From the NCBI GenBank assembly GCA_008711295.1, contig VUYV01000074.1:3266797-3330796 (forward strand): a stretch of DNA of 64,000 nt, given 5' to 3'. This stretch comes from Anarhynchus alexandrinus (taxonomy: Eukaryota > Chordata > Aves > Charadriiformes > Charadriidae). Of this stretch, positions 35,503-50,719 are shown piece by piece. Below the pieces are notes generated by a model. The model had not been told where the DNA came from. It made no database searches and worked only from the letters and a program-made list of their open reading frames with translations. Every line of letters starts with the position of its first letter. The first letter of the stretch is position 1. A program made the translations under genes and the position numbers.

Positions 35503-38499
35503 GATACATATGAGAATCTGGATGTCAGAGAAGCAACATTCTTCCCAATTCCACCTGGACAGCAATCAGCATTAGATATGGATCTATTTTTCAGACCTCC
35601 CCATTCTTAGAAGGTATTACTTCTGCACCCCCTCTCCCCAAGTCTCTCCAGTGTACCACAGACATAGATTAGCCCCAATCCTATGAGAGAAGAAGAAAAT
35701 ACTTAGCTTACATCATTGCTTTTTGGGATGCTTTGGCAGAGTGTTTGAGCAACTGAACAGTCCTCCAGCCACTTGGCTGCACTGGGGCTGGAACTCAGTA
35801 GTGCTGAGGTTCAGCTGTGTTGTGTTAAGTATCATAGCTTGCATACCTAAAAGGTATGCTTGGGGAAGGCTTTCTACAGGAACATCCTTGGAGCAGCAGA
35901 GCAACACCAGTATGAACACTGAAAATCACATCTCAGACACCCACCTCATCTCCTGTGCACAGACCTTGTCTTCCTTGAGGTTCTCATCCATTCTCCCATG
36001 CTCTCCTTGCTCATGCAAGCTCTGGTGTCAGGGACAAAAAGAATGGGCTGAATCCTGCTAGAGGCAGAGTTCCTGCTGCCTGCAGGCAGGATGGACGGTG
36101 CTGGGTCACCCTCGGGATGAAACCCGGGCAGTTGCACCGGGGACCCAACACCGCACTGGCTACAGCCAGTGTGAGCAGAGCGGGCCCTGAATGGAGCACA
36201 AGCATCTGTGAATTTACTATTCCTTCTCAAATGCTAATTAGTTATTTACATAAAACTTTGGAACATTTTAATTAGTTTCGTTAATTTAGAATTCACAGAA
36301 AGAGAGCTATAAAAGTCTATTATATGGGACGCTTATTCAAATGAAGCTTGAAATGGCACATGGCGATGTACTCACAAATCTCCTGCCAACACAGGGAGAA
36401 AAAAGAGAGGGTGGCCAGGCTTTGAGAAAGGCAGCAGGGAAATTGGCAGTCCTGCTGCACTGGCTAGAGCTGAGAAGCCGGTCCTGGTTAGGGAGATGGT
36501 CCTTTCCCACTTGAGGTCTCAGCTTGATAGCCCCAGACTCATATTGTCCCAACATCATTGTATTTGGTGTGTCCTCCTCCTCAGAGGAGCAATAACACTT
36601 TCTCTTCTACTGGTCAGCTATTTTTCCTAAATGTGTAGGAAGTCACTATTATGTTCGAGATGATTTGAGATGATTCAAATCAGACTAAAAATGGGCAGAA
36701 GTTTGTGAAGCCACAGGAATGAGACAGATGGACATCAGTCCATCCATCATATGATCATGCTGCCCTGTTTCTTTAGGAGATTAGGTGATGAAAACAAATG
36801 CACCTCCAGTACAGACATGCCAGGTGGGCTATCAGCTCCCCTTGGACTGCTTCCCAAGCCTTTGCCATTCAGCTCAAGCCCTGGCATGGGCACCACAAGG
36901 CAGCAGACCTCTCTCCTGCTCTGTGCAGGCTGTGAAGGCAACCGTCTGCATGCCCAGACATCATTCCCCTGCCATCACGCCTGCAGTTACCACCTGCACT
37001 GGCAATAAAGGCAAAGTGTGCTGGTCCTGCCTCAGCCGGACCTTTATTCTCAAGGCAGGTGGAGAAGCACTTTCTTTCATCAAGTTCTTCCTTTCCCCGG
37101 CACCAAATTCAATTAAAGCAAAGCCGCCTGTATGTGGCTAGACTGATAACTCTGTAAATCCATCTGTCTCAAGTTGTTACAGAATCTAAATTACACCATC
37201 ACCATTAATCCCAAGATATAGAAATGCCCAAGCAGCTATATAAAATAAGAGACACTCTGCCCTAAGATTTCATCTCGCAGGGAAAATTGTTTTCTGTACA
37301 AAATACAGCACACGTTACCTCTTGAGGTTAAAGACTTGTTTCAATAAGTCTAGAATTACCCCAAGTATACTTTACCTAGAAACCATGCAGGAAGGTAAGT
37401 TCCGGCATCACACCCTGTTGTGACAGAGCTGCTGTTTGCCTGAAGAGCTGGAGGACAGCACAGAGTGAGGGAAATGCAATGACAAATCCAAAACATTACA
37501 AACAGAATTCATGGGTGGTGAAACTTAGAGCGAGACAGAGCCACAAACTCTTCTTTGCTCCACAACAAAACTCCTGTTCTCTTGGGACTCACAAGAAGTC
37601 TGGGTATATTTTTATGTCATTTTCTAAAAATCAACAGAACAGTAGGAACATTGCACTGAAAGAGATCCACTCCACTAAAATCAATGGGTCAGCTGCATTT
37701 CTTGTACTTCTTTGATGACCCGTAGTCTGGTGTTTTGCAGGCTGTCAGGCAAATAATGCTAGAAAGACTGTGTTTTCAAACCAGAAAGAAGGTTTTGGCT
37801 GCATAGACTCCATGGGCCTCTATTACTCTGCACGCATACTGGAAAATGTAAGTCATTGTTCATAGCAGGGAAAGATCACAGAGGACTGTCATGAGAGGCA
37901 AGAGGTGACTATCAGGAGCAAATAATCTGTTCATTAGTGGGTTCTTTATGGGTTATGCTTGCAGGATAAGAAGCAGGGATAAGTCCTGCTATAAAACCTG
38001 TTAAGAAGGGGAGTGGGGAACACGTTATAAAGTTCAGCTCTGTGCTCTCTGGGAAAACACTTAAGGATGGACTAGTTCACCTGGAGGTGGAATAACTAAC
38101 CTGGAGGTGACTCCTTCCATCTGTAATGTCTTTGGCTTCAGGGCAAATGGTTGGGGCACAGCTCAAGACTGTGCAAAGCCATGGAAGTAGATGTGTTGAT
38201 TTGATGGAAGCCAGCATGGGATTGCTGTTTCAGTTTTTATCAAAGATGAAGAACCTGAAGATACTTTGAGAATCACTGCCACCATCAAGGAAAATTGGAA
38301 ATATTCTCTGGGCAAGAATTTTCTTGATACCAACAACAGAAGAAAATGAAGTTAGAAGGCATAGGCAGCCAACTGGCAGGTAGTTCATGGGTGTCAAATC
38401 CTTTAATCCAACATTTTAAAGCCCATCAAAAGATTTTTACAGCCAGTATATAAATGCCCCATGAAATACAAGGCTGCTGGAAATTATTGAGGACAAGAG

Positions 38500-38550
38500 C
38501 CAAGTACAATTCAGAAAGAAATTGGACATTAGCATGGAAAAGGAGAATTT
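38500..38550 (+). repeat. Possible CR1-like 3' UTR remnant
   Basis: 'caattcagaaagaaattgg' followed by 'acattagcatggaaaagga' resembles part of a reptilian CR1 3' UTR (caattc..aaattgg..acatggagagtgagaa). Short and diverged; low certainty. Confidence 0.35.
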
Positions 38551-39358
38551 GCAGAATAATGAAGTGTTTTTTGGAAAGCTTTTCCATTCTGATGCATAAA
38601 CCAGATTCACGCTAACAGAGGTGCAGAAGAAACATAACTCATAATTACTCTCTTACTTTCCTCTGGCCATTGTGGGAGCCAGGACACCAGAACGGTGCTC
38701 AGCAGAGCAATCCCTGTTTCCAATGTTGGGTTCTCGCTGTTTATTCAAAGCTCGCCCATTGACCCATCTTCCTGTCACAAACTGATTAAGTGCACATGTC
38801 AGAGGGACTGCCTGCAATATAAAGCAATCAGTGAAAAGGAAAAGGGAACTGGAGGGTATAAAACAAGTAGCTTTTTACTAGCGACTTCACTGTGAAGGAG
38901 CTGGAAGTCACGGCAGGGCAGTGGCACGTGCCAAGATAGTCCAGAGGAAAACCATGGGAATGGTTGGGGAGCTCAGCCCAGAAAAAGCACCTGCAGCCCT
39001 ACGTTGGCCTGAGAGTTGATCCCCTTCTCCAGGCATACAAAGGCAGGCTCCCAGGGTGGGCTCAGGAAGGCAGGCACAGCATCACCTTATCGTGCACACG
39101 CGGTCCACCCCAAACCTCTCCTACCATCCCCATCCCTTGCTGGTCTCTCTCTGCATTGCCCTACATGAAACCCTCTGGAGGACCATGCCGCCTGGCCCCT
39201 GGGAGCGGAGGGAGCAGGCCTTCTCTCATTGCCAAAAAAGAATAAGCTTGATCTCAAACTATTCTACGTGCTGGATTCAAATTGTGGTTTTAATTAAACT
39301 GAGGAGAAAAGGACAGAGGAGGAATGATAAAACGGGGTTTGGGGTCTCAAGGCTGTGG

Positions 39359-39376
39359 TTTTGTTTTGTTTTGTTT
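39359..39376. repeat. (GTTTT)n simple repeat
   Basis: About three and a half TTTTG units. Confidence 0.75.
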
Positions 39377-40965
39377 ACAAGTTCAGTATCTCGCGAGCGA
39401 AGAGAAGTGGAACAGCATGGCAGAAACCGGTGCTGGAGAGTGTTGGTCCACAGCATCCGCTCTGGGGGCATTAGGAGATGATGTCCCAGTGCCCAACAGC
39501 TGGCCACTGCTGTGAACAACAGCCTTGCCATGTCCCAGGCTGGCCAGGACTCCCCAGAGCTGCAGCCAGGGTGAGAGGAAGAGCTTAAATGAAGGGGTAG
39601 ATCTTTCTTCACCAGCTAGGAAGGGTGAGTAGATCTAACTTTACACTTCATCAGAAAACAGTTTTGCAAAGCTTGTGTACTCAGGTGATGAAGGATTGCA
39701 CTTGGCAGATAGCAAATGCACATCACATCCCGTAAATCTTTCCTAAAAGGGCATCACAAATTAATCACTCTGCTGGAGTTCTTCATTTTTTTTAGAGCAT
39801 CATTCATCAATTTAATTTAACGTTACTTCAGTTGCTAAGGAGCCATGACTGGAAACCTGCACCAAACAGGTTTGAACACTAACGCCTGGTCATCTAATTG
39901 GAAAATATTCAAAAAGTCAAGCTGAAGTCTACCCTCTCCAGCCACACTGCACACAGAGACATGGAAATTTTCCCTATTATATATAATAATACTATTTATT
40001 AGTCAAGACTTGTAATTGTTGGAGAGAATAGCAAAATCACAAAGGGTTCAATAAAAGTGATGCGCAAATTAATCTCACTATGCTTGAAATTGAACTGCTT
40101 TCCATGCTCCTGGCAGAGATACCTCAAGGATACCAAAATTGCCCGTGACTCTGTATTGCATCTCATATCATGATCCTTTTGCTTGACGCAGTAATGAAGT
40201 AAGTCTCCATCATGCCAGTGATGGGAAGGGGGAGGTTTGCTTAGTGATGTGTGAAATGATGAATAGAACTTCAGGAAATTTTTTGGGGAGAGGGCAGTGA
40301 GGGGAGAGCTTTATTACATTATTGGGTCACCATCGACTCCAGAAATTTTGCACGTTTCAAAGAATGAGCCTCAAACGGGGGGAAAAAAGGAAGGCTCGGT
40401 GCTGGTTCAAATTTCTGCACATTGAAAAATGTACCTTCATTTCAATTAAATCTTGACCTATTGTTAATCAAAAGAGCCCTCTGTGTCTTGCTACCTCAGA
40501 AGACGGGCATTGCCAGCAGGATGCTGAAATCTCAGGTCCCGGCTCCCCGGGGAGCGATGGAGACTTTCCTGGGGGCAGCGCGGTGCCGGTGCAGCACACA
40601 GGCAGCTCTGCCTCTGCGGGGGCCGTGGACTGCATCCCACACGTGTCCCAGTGCCCCTCCTCACTGCCATCACTACAGGGGACCGTTAAGCAGACAGAAG
40701 GAATGAAATTACTTATCTGCTGCTGTGCAGCGGGTCTCAGATGTACCAGCAACTGGCACCAGGAGAATGAATCAGGCCCTCCAGGTCCCAGCCCACGCAT
40801 GGCAGAGGTTGGGGCATTGCACTGAAGCCCACCGTGGGGTCACAAAAAGGGACCTGAGCTGTCACTGAAAGAGACAAGACAGAGAGACAGGTCAGTAATT
40901 TCTCTAGAAGAGTATTTTCAAAGAAAAAGATGGAGCGGTGTTTTGAATAAGCTCCTGCGACATAA

Positions 40966-41022
40966 ATAATATATATATAAGCAATATAATATGTATATAC
41001 AGACATACACACATACACACAT
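40966..41022. repeat. AT/CA-rich simple sequence
   Basis: A short (TA)n run followed by irregular TATATAC and ACACATAC units. Confidence 0.65.
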
Positions 41023-44000
41023 GCATTATGAAGAGCTCTTCTTTACACTTGAATTCCCTTGGGAGTTAGAAAATCACAGCTGAAAGCATTCGTTTGTATG
41101 CAGAGATACACAGAATTTTCTGGTTTTTACTAAGATAATACTCTTTGGCAAAAAACACCCCTGACTTAATGTAGGCCATAGTCAATAATTCTTTCTAAAA
41201 AAATAGCGAAAGAGATGTTTTCCAAAACTAAGGAAAAAAAAAAAGCAGATTGATTTTTATTTTTGCAGTTTCCTAAGTTTTAATTTTATAACACTATTCT
41301 TAAGTCCTGACCAACTCAACCCCTGCATAAGGCTTCTAAAAAGCCGACTGTATTGCACCGGGAGCGGTTCGGCATGAAACAGGGGTGGGGGCAACTCACC
41401 AGAAAAAAGGCAAAACTCCCTGAATTTGGTTTTATGTGGGCTTAGACCAATGCTGCCACTTTTTTGATGCATCTTCAAAGCCAAAAAATTCCCAGTTCTC
41501 CCCAGCATACTCATGTTTATCCGGGCAGGTGGGCCACGAGCCAGCAGCTCCGCTTGCTCCTGCCATTCCCTGCTCTCACCACTGGTAATGGTGGAAACAG
41601 GCAGTTCCACTTTTGCCCCCGGCGCTTCCACTTGTGTGTTGCATCTTCAAACTACAAGGCACGAATCTTTGAGTGATAATATTTGATCTGATATTGCATA
41701 ATCTGCTGAGCATATAAAAATCTGGAAGACCAGAATGACACCTACCAGCACAATGAGTTTGATGATACTGACTGATTAAAAAAAAAAAGTTATTAAAAAA
41801 TTAAATGTTTTCCCTGGGCATTGGGAGGATGAGATGCTCCCTAACACTTGAAGTGACTTTCAACCTGCCATTTTCCTGGCCTTTTGCAGCATTCCCCTGA
41901 CTTTATTTCTGATCTTAAACGCTGAAGATTTAATCAGTCATTGCTCCACCTGCTCTTGGAATCAAAGCAGTTCAAAGCACTCGTATTTACTGAATGTCAG
42001 TAGGTCACAGTGATGAAGTAGCTGTGCTTGTATCTTTAATCCACTATTTATTACAAAGCAACATAAGATAGAGCTGTCTTTGCCTGGTAGCACTTTACCA
42101 AGTAAAGCCCCAGACGCTGTGCCAAAGCGCAACGCTGGGAGCAGAGGACTGATCTGCCACATTTCTCTAGGCTAATCTTAAAGGTTAATGAAAAGAGGAC
42201 AGCAGATTCCTTGTGAATTGTTGCTTTGCATATTAAACCTTCTTTCTTGTGTTGAATGCAAGGCTGGGGTATTCCTTATTTTGTTCCAGAATCTAGCAGT
42301 AGTCGATTTTACCCATAGAGCCACCAAATTTTATCTACGTCACGCCTGGAGAGTTGTTTCAGGAAGAGATGACAGATGCTACCAGCAATAACAAAAGCAC
42401 ATGCCCTTTGGATATATAACTGAAATGCAAAGGACTCACCTTGCTGCTTCCAGAAGTACAAGCACACCTGGATACAGCGGGAGAGAAAAACGGAGAGCTG
42501 CTCCCTGGGGATTTGCAGCAGCCCCTTTCCTCTGCGGGCAGGCACGGGAGGAGGCCTGCGGCATCCACCAGCACCACGCTGGGTGCACAGACTGCTGCTT
42601 TCAACAAGTCTCTAGCAATGCACCTTGCTTGGGTTTTCATGGTCTGGAACAAACCCCAGAGAGGACTCAGGCGACGGTCGTTCCAGCGACCCCATTCCAC
42701 AGAGCCGCAAAACTTCACGGTGCCAAACGCTCCCTGGATAGGGCTCGTCAGGAGTTCGACTAATGATAATATCTGTCATAAGTACTTTCAGGAATGACAA
42801 AACTTCACCCTGCATTGCAGATGTCGAGTTGTTGGCTGTGCCTTGCTGTTTGTAAATACACGCTGAATATTTTGAACAAATAATTCTTAAACCTCAGCCT
42901 CTTCCCTTCAGGATATTCCCCAGTGACAATTTGTGCTTCACATTGAAAGAAACTGATTCTTCATTCAACAAATGAAATGTTTGCCAGAATGGCATATTAA
43001 GAAAAAAAACCCAAACCCTGCCCCTCTACCACCGGGCAGGACCCGGCTTCCCCGGCCCGCGAAGGGACCCTGCTGCTGCTCAGCCCTGAGTGCGCCATGC
43101 AGGAACGCCCCCGAGCCCTCCTCGCTGTGTGCTCCTCACCGGCGTTGCCAGCAAACACCTCGAGAGTCATCATCCCTGAGGTAGCCCTGGCCCTTGGGGA
43201 CTGGACCTGAGATACAGAGAGCAGAGGTGTCTGCTCAGAGTCACTCAGAGCCCAAACCACGTGAATTCTTTCACTACCAGATGCAACGTCTCTCAGCTGG
43301 TTTGCCTTGAACATCTGGAACATTTCTTCTGCCTGGGCAAGTAATCAAATAGGTGTTACCCTTGCTATATGTAAAAGAGCACTTAAGCTTGTCCTTAATT
43401 TGTAGGATAGTATTTCAGGTTAAACTCATGTTTAAACAACAAGCGATTTTTTTTTCTTTTAATTAAGATTTATACAGGTTCCCATCTGTAGACTAAGCGA
43501 TGAAGTCCTAATGAGCAGAGAGCCTAATTATGATCATTCTGTAATTGAAATAATGGTGTGCCTCAGAATAAGACTATTATGTTGCCAGATAACAGACTAA
43601 TGAGCTCCAAAGAAGGACTAACAACGGTCTGTAAAAGCAGTTCTTATGAGGACAGGCCTACTTGCAAACACCTCCGTGTAGTATTCAAACATGTATAATG
43701 TGATATATAGCACGACATGCCCAAAGATGTATCTCAAGGTGTTGGTAATGGCTGAAGTTCAAGGGCATGCCTAAAAGCAATAGAATTATTAATGCAAGAC
43801 AGAAGAAAATAAGCCAGAGAAGGCTGCATGAAGTGATGTACGAGACAGATTAAAAGTATAAAAAGGGAAGTCAGTGGGAGTCAACACCGGGAAAACAATC
43901 AACATCCGCCACAGTATTGGTCGCATCGGCTGAAACCAGCTCCCTCCACACTCTGATTGATGAAATACACTTGAATCCGATATTTTTTCTTGCCTAAATG

Positions 44001-47000
44001 ACCAGCTCTAATCACGAGCTCCACACATTGCCGCTTTCTTCATCATTCAGCTGGTCAGGAAAGAAAAGATAATTACAGAATGTTTGTTTAGTAATTGTCC
44101 GGTTCTATTTTGGAGTTTGCTTCTGGTGCTAACGAATGCGACTCCATTATGTCATTTATCATGTGAACAGTCAGGTTGAGGAACATTTTAAATCAGGAAC
44201 TATTTTGGTTTGCATGAGAAATAACCCCACAGAACAACTGACAGCATGTGTGAGCAGAAAAATTCCATGCCTGAAAATGATAGGTTAGGTGACTTCACCG
44301 GATAAAAACCTTAAGGAAATCTCTTTCCACCAGCAGAGCAGAATGTTCATGGGAAGGGAAGAGTTGCAGCCCCATATTTATCCTCACGAGGAAGTCCAGA
44401 CTGCAAGTTATTTAACCGGCTTGCTAGGAGACATTTGTTTTCTGTTACCTTTCCTACTATCCCCCATCTCAAGGGAGAACTTTTATTTAGATCTTACCGA
44501 CTTAAGTACAGATGAAATAGGCTGTAATTATATCTCAGGTGTGGCAAGAGCAGGAAAGTGGAGCTAAGGGGAAGCACGAGCCAGACATTACACAGAGATA
44601 CATCCGGAAAGTGATGGGGAATCATGGCTCATGTCCAAACATCTCTCTCCCCATAAACCCACGTTTGCATCAGAAACATTAAATTCCCTGTGTTATGCTG
44701 TAGCACCAGGTACATGATGTTTTCCTGACTTAATATGGCCCAACGCAATGCACTTCCCCATTAGGGTGGGATCTCACACTCATCCCCCGTCCTATGGACG
44801 GGTGCCATTCTTGGTGAAGCCAAACACGGTGATTTGGGCTTAGCTGAGAGAAAGGCGGCTGGGAGCACACAACCATGTGAGAACAAACTGGAAATATCCT
44901 CTAAGGGTATTTTCAACCTCAAAATAATTTGCTAAGTGATTGCACAACTGTGGGTTGAGAAACCTGTCTGAAGTGATTGGTCAAAGAAAAACCATCCATT
45001 TAACAGGGTGCCCTCCCAGTAACAGTGGAACAGAAGTTGTTTGACAATACTTTGGGTACTATCTTGAAGACTGAGGTGACTAATAATAGCAGCGCCTTTT
45101 TTCCAGAAATATGAAAGTCATAAAAATGATGGTTTAGAGGGACAAAAACTATTTATAAACTGAAGAAGAATTCAGTGAAGAGTTTTGACTAAAAAGGAGT
45201 GGAGGGGAGAATTTTAATGTGCTCAAAATAGAAGTCGAATCTTAAAGAAAAAAATGCAATTTGAAGTATTTTAAATGGTTTTAAAAAAAGTTGAGTGGCT
45301 CAAACATGAAAGAACACCTTTTGTTTCAGATCAGATGAAGATTTTGTGTTTACCAGGATGAGCAACCTTGCTTTGAAGCGTCCTCTAACTTCAGCCTTCT
45401 GAGGACGGGCAGAGGGCTTCAGTTCACCCAGGATCTTTCATCCATGCTATACACAGAGAAATAATAATGCAGAGAAATTTAACTGAAAAAATAATAAAAG
45501 TTCCCAGGAGCATTGACTTCCATCATAGGGTTTATTGTTCATTTCCTCTTGGCCAATTACTCTCTTCAGAAGTTTCTCTGGCATATTACGAAGACTAAGT
45601 GTTAAACCTGGGACGTCGTTTAACTTGCAGCCTGTCGAGCACATCTTTACATCGCTGGTTAACGACTTGTGAACTTCATTGTCAGATGCTGCTTTGCGGC
45701 TTTGCATCTCCCAGTTGATGGCTCTCTGCCACGAGCCGAGCAACTGCCGGGGTTCGAGGGTGCCTCTCGCCCTTGTGAAATTCAAGTTCATTCTTTTTCT
45801 GCTCCCCTCGCTTTCTCCTTGCAAATTTATGACTTGCTAACAAATGTGTTGCTCTTGATTCCCTCCTCTTCAGTGATCTTTAAGATCTCTCATTTCATAA
45901 GGAAGAGGCAGGTGGGTGATCTGCTTCCAAAAAAAAAAAAGAGTTTCCATAAGCGTGGCTTGTGTCTTAAGGCTGCCTATACATCTACCCAATTTCCGCT
46001 GACTTAATTCAGTCTTTTTTTGTCAAATTACATAGCAGTAATTAACTGCCCTAACCAAAGTGTTTTCCTCAAGGTGCCCACATTCCTGTGAGAGCTGTAG
46101 GTTGTTGTACCCACACACGCAGGCAGCATCCTTTCATCATTCTTTGTAGAAATTGAATACTTCCTCTGCTGATCTTTACAGCTGTTCTCCCAATACCATC
46201 CCGCAATTAATGAAATATTCCTGTGGCTCACCCATTCCTTCAAAAACCTTTGTCCAAGCTTGCGAGAAGGCTAATAACATTTATTGCACCTTTGCAAATT
46301 TTGGCTCAATCCCTCTTCCTGCTACAGGAGAGAAAATAGTCTTAAGGGCTTCTGATTTTGCCTTGAAGATAGATGTGCAAACCCAGGACTAGAAGTTACC
46401 AGGAGCATCCCTGAGTCCTGCCCTCTGCTTTCACAGAGCTCATGATGACATTTATAATCATACTGATTTCCACATAAAAATTGATCGATCTGTTAGGCTA
46501 TTTTACCCTTCCTGCATCTGCCAGGAGGCTGCTCCAGAAATTTTCTTCCCTGGTGCTTCAGGAGGTAAGGGTAAAGCAGTGGGGTGGGCCTTTAGCAGAA
46601 GCCACCCACGCCCCGGGCAGCACCTTTGCTGTGACAGAGTGCCAGCAAGGCCAGCGCGTCCCCCCGCTCCTGCCACCCGAGCTGGACCACTGCAGCTGCA
46701 CGGGGCTGCATTGCGCTCACCCGGCACCCGGGAAATCAATAGCAGCCGGGGAGGGAGGAATTACAGCACGTTCCCAGTAATTGTGCAGATGCAAATTTAT
46801 TACTCCAAAGTCGTCTCTAATGTAAATCCAGTGAGGTCAATGGAGATAGAGCAAACCCGGCCATTCTGCTTTGTCTGTTATACTCATTTTTATAATGATG
46901 GATCGCAGCTATTGAGAGAACAGAACTTTCCAATGCCTGGAAACACACTAACCTGGGAAATGAGCTGCAAGGGTGCTGGGAATCACTCCTTGTGCAGATG

Positions 47001-50000
47001 GGTATTCTGCCTAACCACAGTGCTCAACATTGCCAAAAACCTCCACCAGCGTGAAGTGCTACAGCTCCACCAGCGCGGCGCTGATTAACAGGAGCAGAGG
47101 GTCCTGCCCTTTGATAAAAACACACCAGCCTGTTACGGAGGAATTCCCGATTTTGGCAAGAAACAGCATCTCCCTACATCAAGGCCTTGCTAACCTGCAG
47201 CTGCCCTCTCCGGGGATTGTGTAAGGTTTTCTGCAGTTTCTTGAGTTTGCTCCTAAAATCTTCTGTTGCCTGTGTAACCTTTCTAAAAGTTACACAAAAG
47301 GATTGTTTTCCTTAAGAAATCCTTAACTTATGCACAGATAAACCGAGAGTCTAAAGGTTAATGTTGCTTCATCACTGCTGAAGTGAAATCAAAGATTTAA
47401 AAGGCCATTCTGCAGAATGATCTTGCATTTTTAGGGGAAAAAGTAAACTGTTATTGATTATAATAATAAGCTTTTGGAATGTGCTAATGGAATTTTTTTC
47501 ATTCAACAGACCTGTTGTTCTCTTTTTTCCATAACCATTGCAGTTCATCATCAGACAGATACTCAGAAAAGCTGGGTTTTGTTCAGAAAAAAAAGACTAT
47601 TGAAAGGACTATTAAAGCATCACAACATCTGTATAAACTTATGTCAAGACAGGGAGAACTTTTACAATTAAGTAGGATAAAACCACGATGTAGTAAGGCT
47701 TTTTTCTGCTTTCTTAAGATCTTTTAATTGGCTCCATTTACCCAGGAAAGACAGGGTGTCACTTCAGCACCTTTTCCCTTTTGCAATGGTGTCAGCGAAC
47801 CATCAGCCAGAGAAGCAAGGTGTCTGAAAACAACTCCAGAGACCACTGCGTGTAGAAATACCCAGCAGTAGGGAATTGCCGAGCTGACCAGGGCTGTATT
47901 CCCACTATCTAGCTTTATTAATCTGCTGACAGCCTGCCGCTTCTCGCTGGCATCAGTGAGCAAGCTGCAGCTAATTAACGCCCAGGCTTGATGCTTTCTT
48001 CAAAGACCGTTTGAGACAGATGCTGGTCTTGCCCAACTGAAACGCCAACCCAGTTTGAGTGTCCCTGCAAACCCCACAGCCAGGCAATTTATACAAATTC
48101 GGTATGTTTGAATGCGTTGTGCAGAAGGATGTCCAGGCATCTTAAACACAAACCGTGTCCAACATGCGTATACTTGTGGGTCAGATACCTGCCAAAAGTT
48201 GAAGCCTTCAGCAGGATGGGAAGTTACTGCTCTCCATCGCTGATTTGAAATAGTTTCAGCTTTTATGAAACACTGACTCATAGGACTGGAAAATATCTCC
48301 GGCCTTAGGCTGTATCAAAACATTTGTGACAGAGATTTGAATGGACTTAGGTGCGAGTCATGTAAGGTCAAGTTTCCATTTGAGAACTGTTTGCATTAGC
48401 AGTCCTACCACCACGGTAACGCAGAGCAGGAGACACTAATGACATTTAGCACATGCACATGGACAACAGCTATTTGCTACATCCTCAGGAATAAACGTAG
48501 ATGAACTCATAACGAAGCTGCGCTTCCAATGCCTCCTCGCTGTGCTGGATTTTTATAGAGGTTCACACAACACGCCTCGCTGGGGAGCGAGATGATTTGA
48601 GATCTAGTTTGGACATAGTCAATGTGGCAAAGAATACACGATCTGTGTTAGTCAAGCTCACCTGACACAGATACAATTGCAACTCCTCGTGCATTTTGGT
48701 GACTGAGCAGTGTGTCCCTGTCTGAAAGCCACACGTGCCCGCACAGCCAGGCACAGGATCCTCGCTGGAAAATGGTCTCAGCGGAAAATATTCAGCCCTT
48801 ACATCCGTGTGCGGGTAACCTCATCTTCCTTGACAGAAGCAGATGGGAGGTCCATGTGCTGCTATGTTAGAAATGTCTGTCATTCTCCCGTTTATTTTAT
48901 GTCCTGTATCTTAGGTTATCAGGCGTGCTCTTCTCAATGCCAGTTAAAACGTAGGTGTAAAACACAGAAGGCACGTTCATTTATAACTACGCAGACTATA
49001 ATTATATGTAGTCTAGGGCTTATTTCCTGAACTAGGAAGGAGGAAAAATGGGTTAGGTGGGTGTGAGTAAAGTAACAAGCAGGAACATGTCTTTTAGAGG
49101 TTATGAAACCACCTTGATCTCCCAGTATCAGAAATGCTGGCTAAAACAAACAAATCAGAAAACTGCGTGCAGGCTGAGAGTTGGGACGAATACAAGAGAA
49201 TTGGGAACCGACAAGGGAATAGTAGCAAGTTTCTGATCCATCCTGGGAACTTACCATTGCAAGCAAAAATGGAGGAGAAATATGCGGTCACCACTACAGC
49301 TTAGTTGCAGAAAGATAAATGCAGTTGTGGGATTACCAGGTGAGATATTTCAATGAGAAACGGGGACTTTAATGTCATTGTATCAGTGTATCAGTGAGAC
49401 CTCCTCCTGTTTAATATTATAAGTACTTTTGGTCATCCATATGCACTTTGAGATTAATTGAAACCAGAGCAGATGGAGGGAAGAGGTCTGAGGTGAATTG
49501 AGAGTCATTTAGGAAGAAGATTGAAAAGCCAGTCCCGTGTAGCTCAGGGGAAAAAGGAGGCAAGAGCCATCCCCATAGAGATAAATACCTGAGGAAGGAG
49601 CAGTGAGAAAAACAGCTACCGAAAAGAGAGCCGATGCTGGTGCCAGAACATATGGGAATAAACTGGTGACGGAAATGACATAAAGGCTACTGACCATCAG
49701 AGACATGGACAGGCTAGGAGAATCTCCCCGAAGGAGAAAACACGAACTTGTTTTAAGTTGGAGCATGGTCCTTTCGTGAAAAGGACCATAAACAGCGTTG
49801 TGCCGGACACGGCAGAGAACGGGGCTGTACGATCCAGGCTCCTCCTGTGCTTCTAGCTCTAAATTGCCTAACGGGAATAGAACAGCAGCAAACCAAGGCC
49901 TTTGGCCACTTGTTACTGGAGATCTGTGGAATATTTTCGCAGCAGTCGCAATGCCAGCAGCTCCAGTGTCCTGGCTGAACACCAACACATTCCTCTGCTA

Positions 50001-50254
50001 TTTAAGTCCCCCCCGTGGTTTCTCTTAGTAATGCTACTCTTTGCTCCCTGCCCAAAAATCGTGGCACAATGCTGTTTTTTTGTGCTTAAAAAATGTTTTC
50101 TATTTACTGAATTGCTCTTCAAACTGTAGTATAATTCACTCTAGGGTGTAACTGTGTTGCATTTTAACCTGCACAGAAATAGCATGTGCAAGTGTGGAGA
50201 GAGGATGGGAGAAAAAAATAGCAATACGAAAATAATCCTTATGACAGCACTGAG

Positions 50255-50300
50255 CCCAAGTGAGCAATATTACCCTTATTTTACAGTAGGGAATTGCTGG
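50255..50300 (-). repeat. Possible MIR fragment
   Basis: 'caatattacccttatttta' followed by 'cagtaggga' resembles reversed MIR tail (attatccctattttacagatgggga). Only this short match; low certainty. Confidence 0.4.
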
Positions 50301-50700
50301 TTCTTTTCATCTGTAAGCAAAAAGAGTTTGAAACCTTTCCCATGAAAACACAATGAGCAGGTGTGGTTTGGGGCTTTGCTATCAGCGGTAGCCTTAAAAC
50401 AATCTCTGGAAACTTGGTCTCGAATGTTAATTCATGAGCCTTTCAATGAAGTCTAAAGTTGAATTCTGGCTTTCCATCAAAATGAGAGAAAATTAATGAC
50501 ACTGGCCTAAAGACCCTAATTTGCAGTGGCAGACTAGGATTTTGGAACAGTATGAATTTCCCAGGGTGTATGTGTCGATGACTGTTAACCTGCATTACCA
50601 GTATTGCAACAGTGCCTGGATCCTCCCAAACAAGAATAATGACATGTCCTATCCCAGATCTGTATCTACGGATGGCAGATATTACGTAGAACAAGGTATC

Positions 50701-50719
50701 ATTATTATTATTATTATTT
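50701..50719. repeat. (ATT)n microsatellite
   Basis: Six ATT units followed by A-T sequence. Confidence 0.85.

Noticed and set aside
42309..42545. - strand frame with hydrophobic stretch and nearby donor, tested as TMEM207 exon 1
   Set aside because: The donor leaves phase 1, not the required phase 0, and the sequence does not look like a signal peptide after a start Met.
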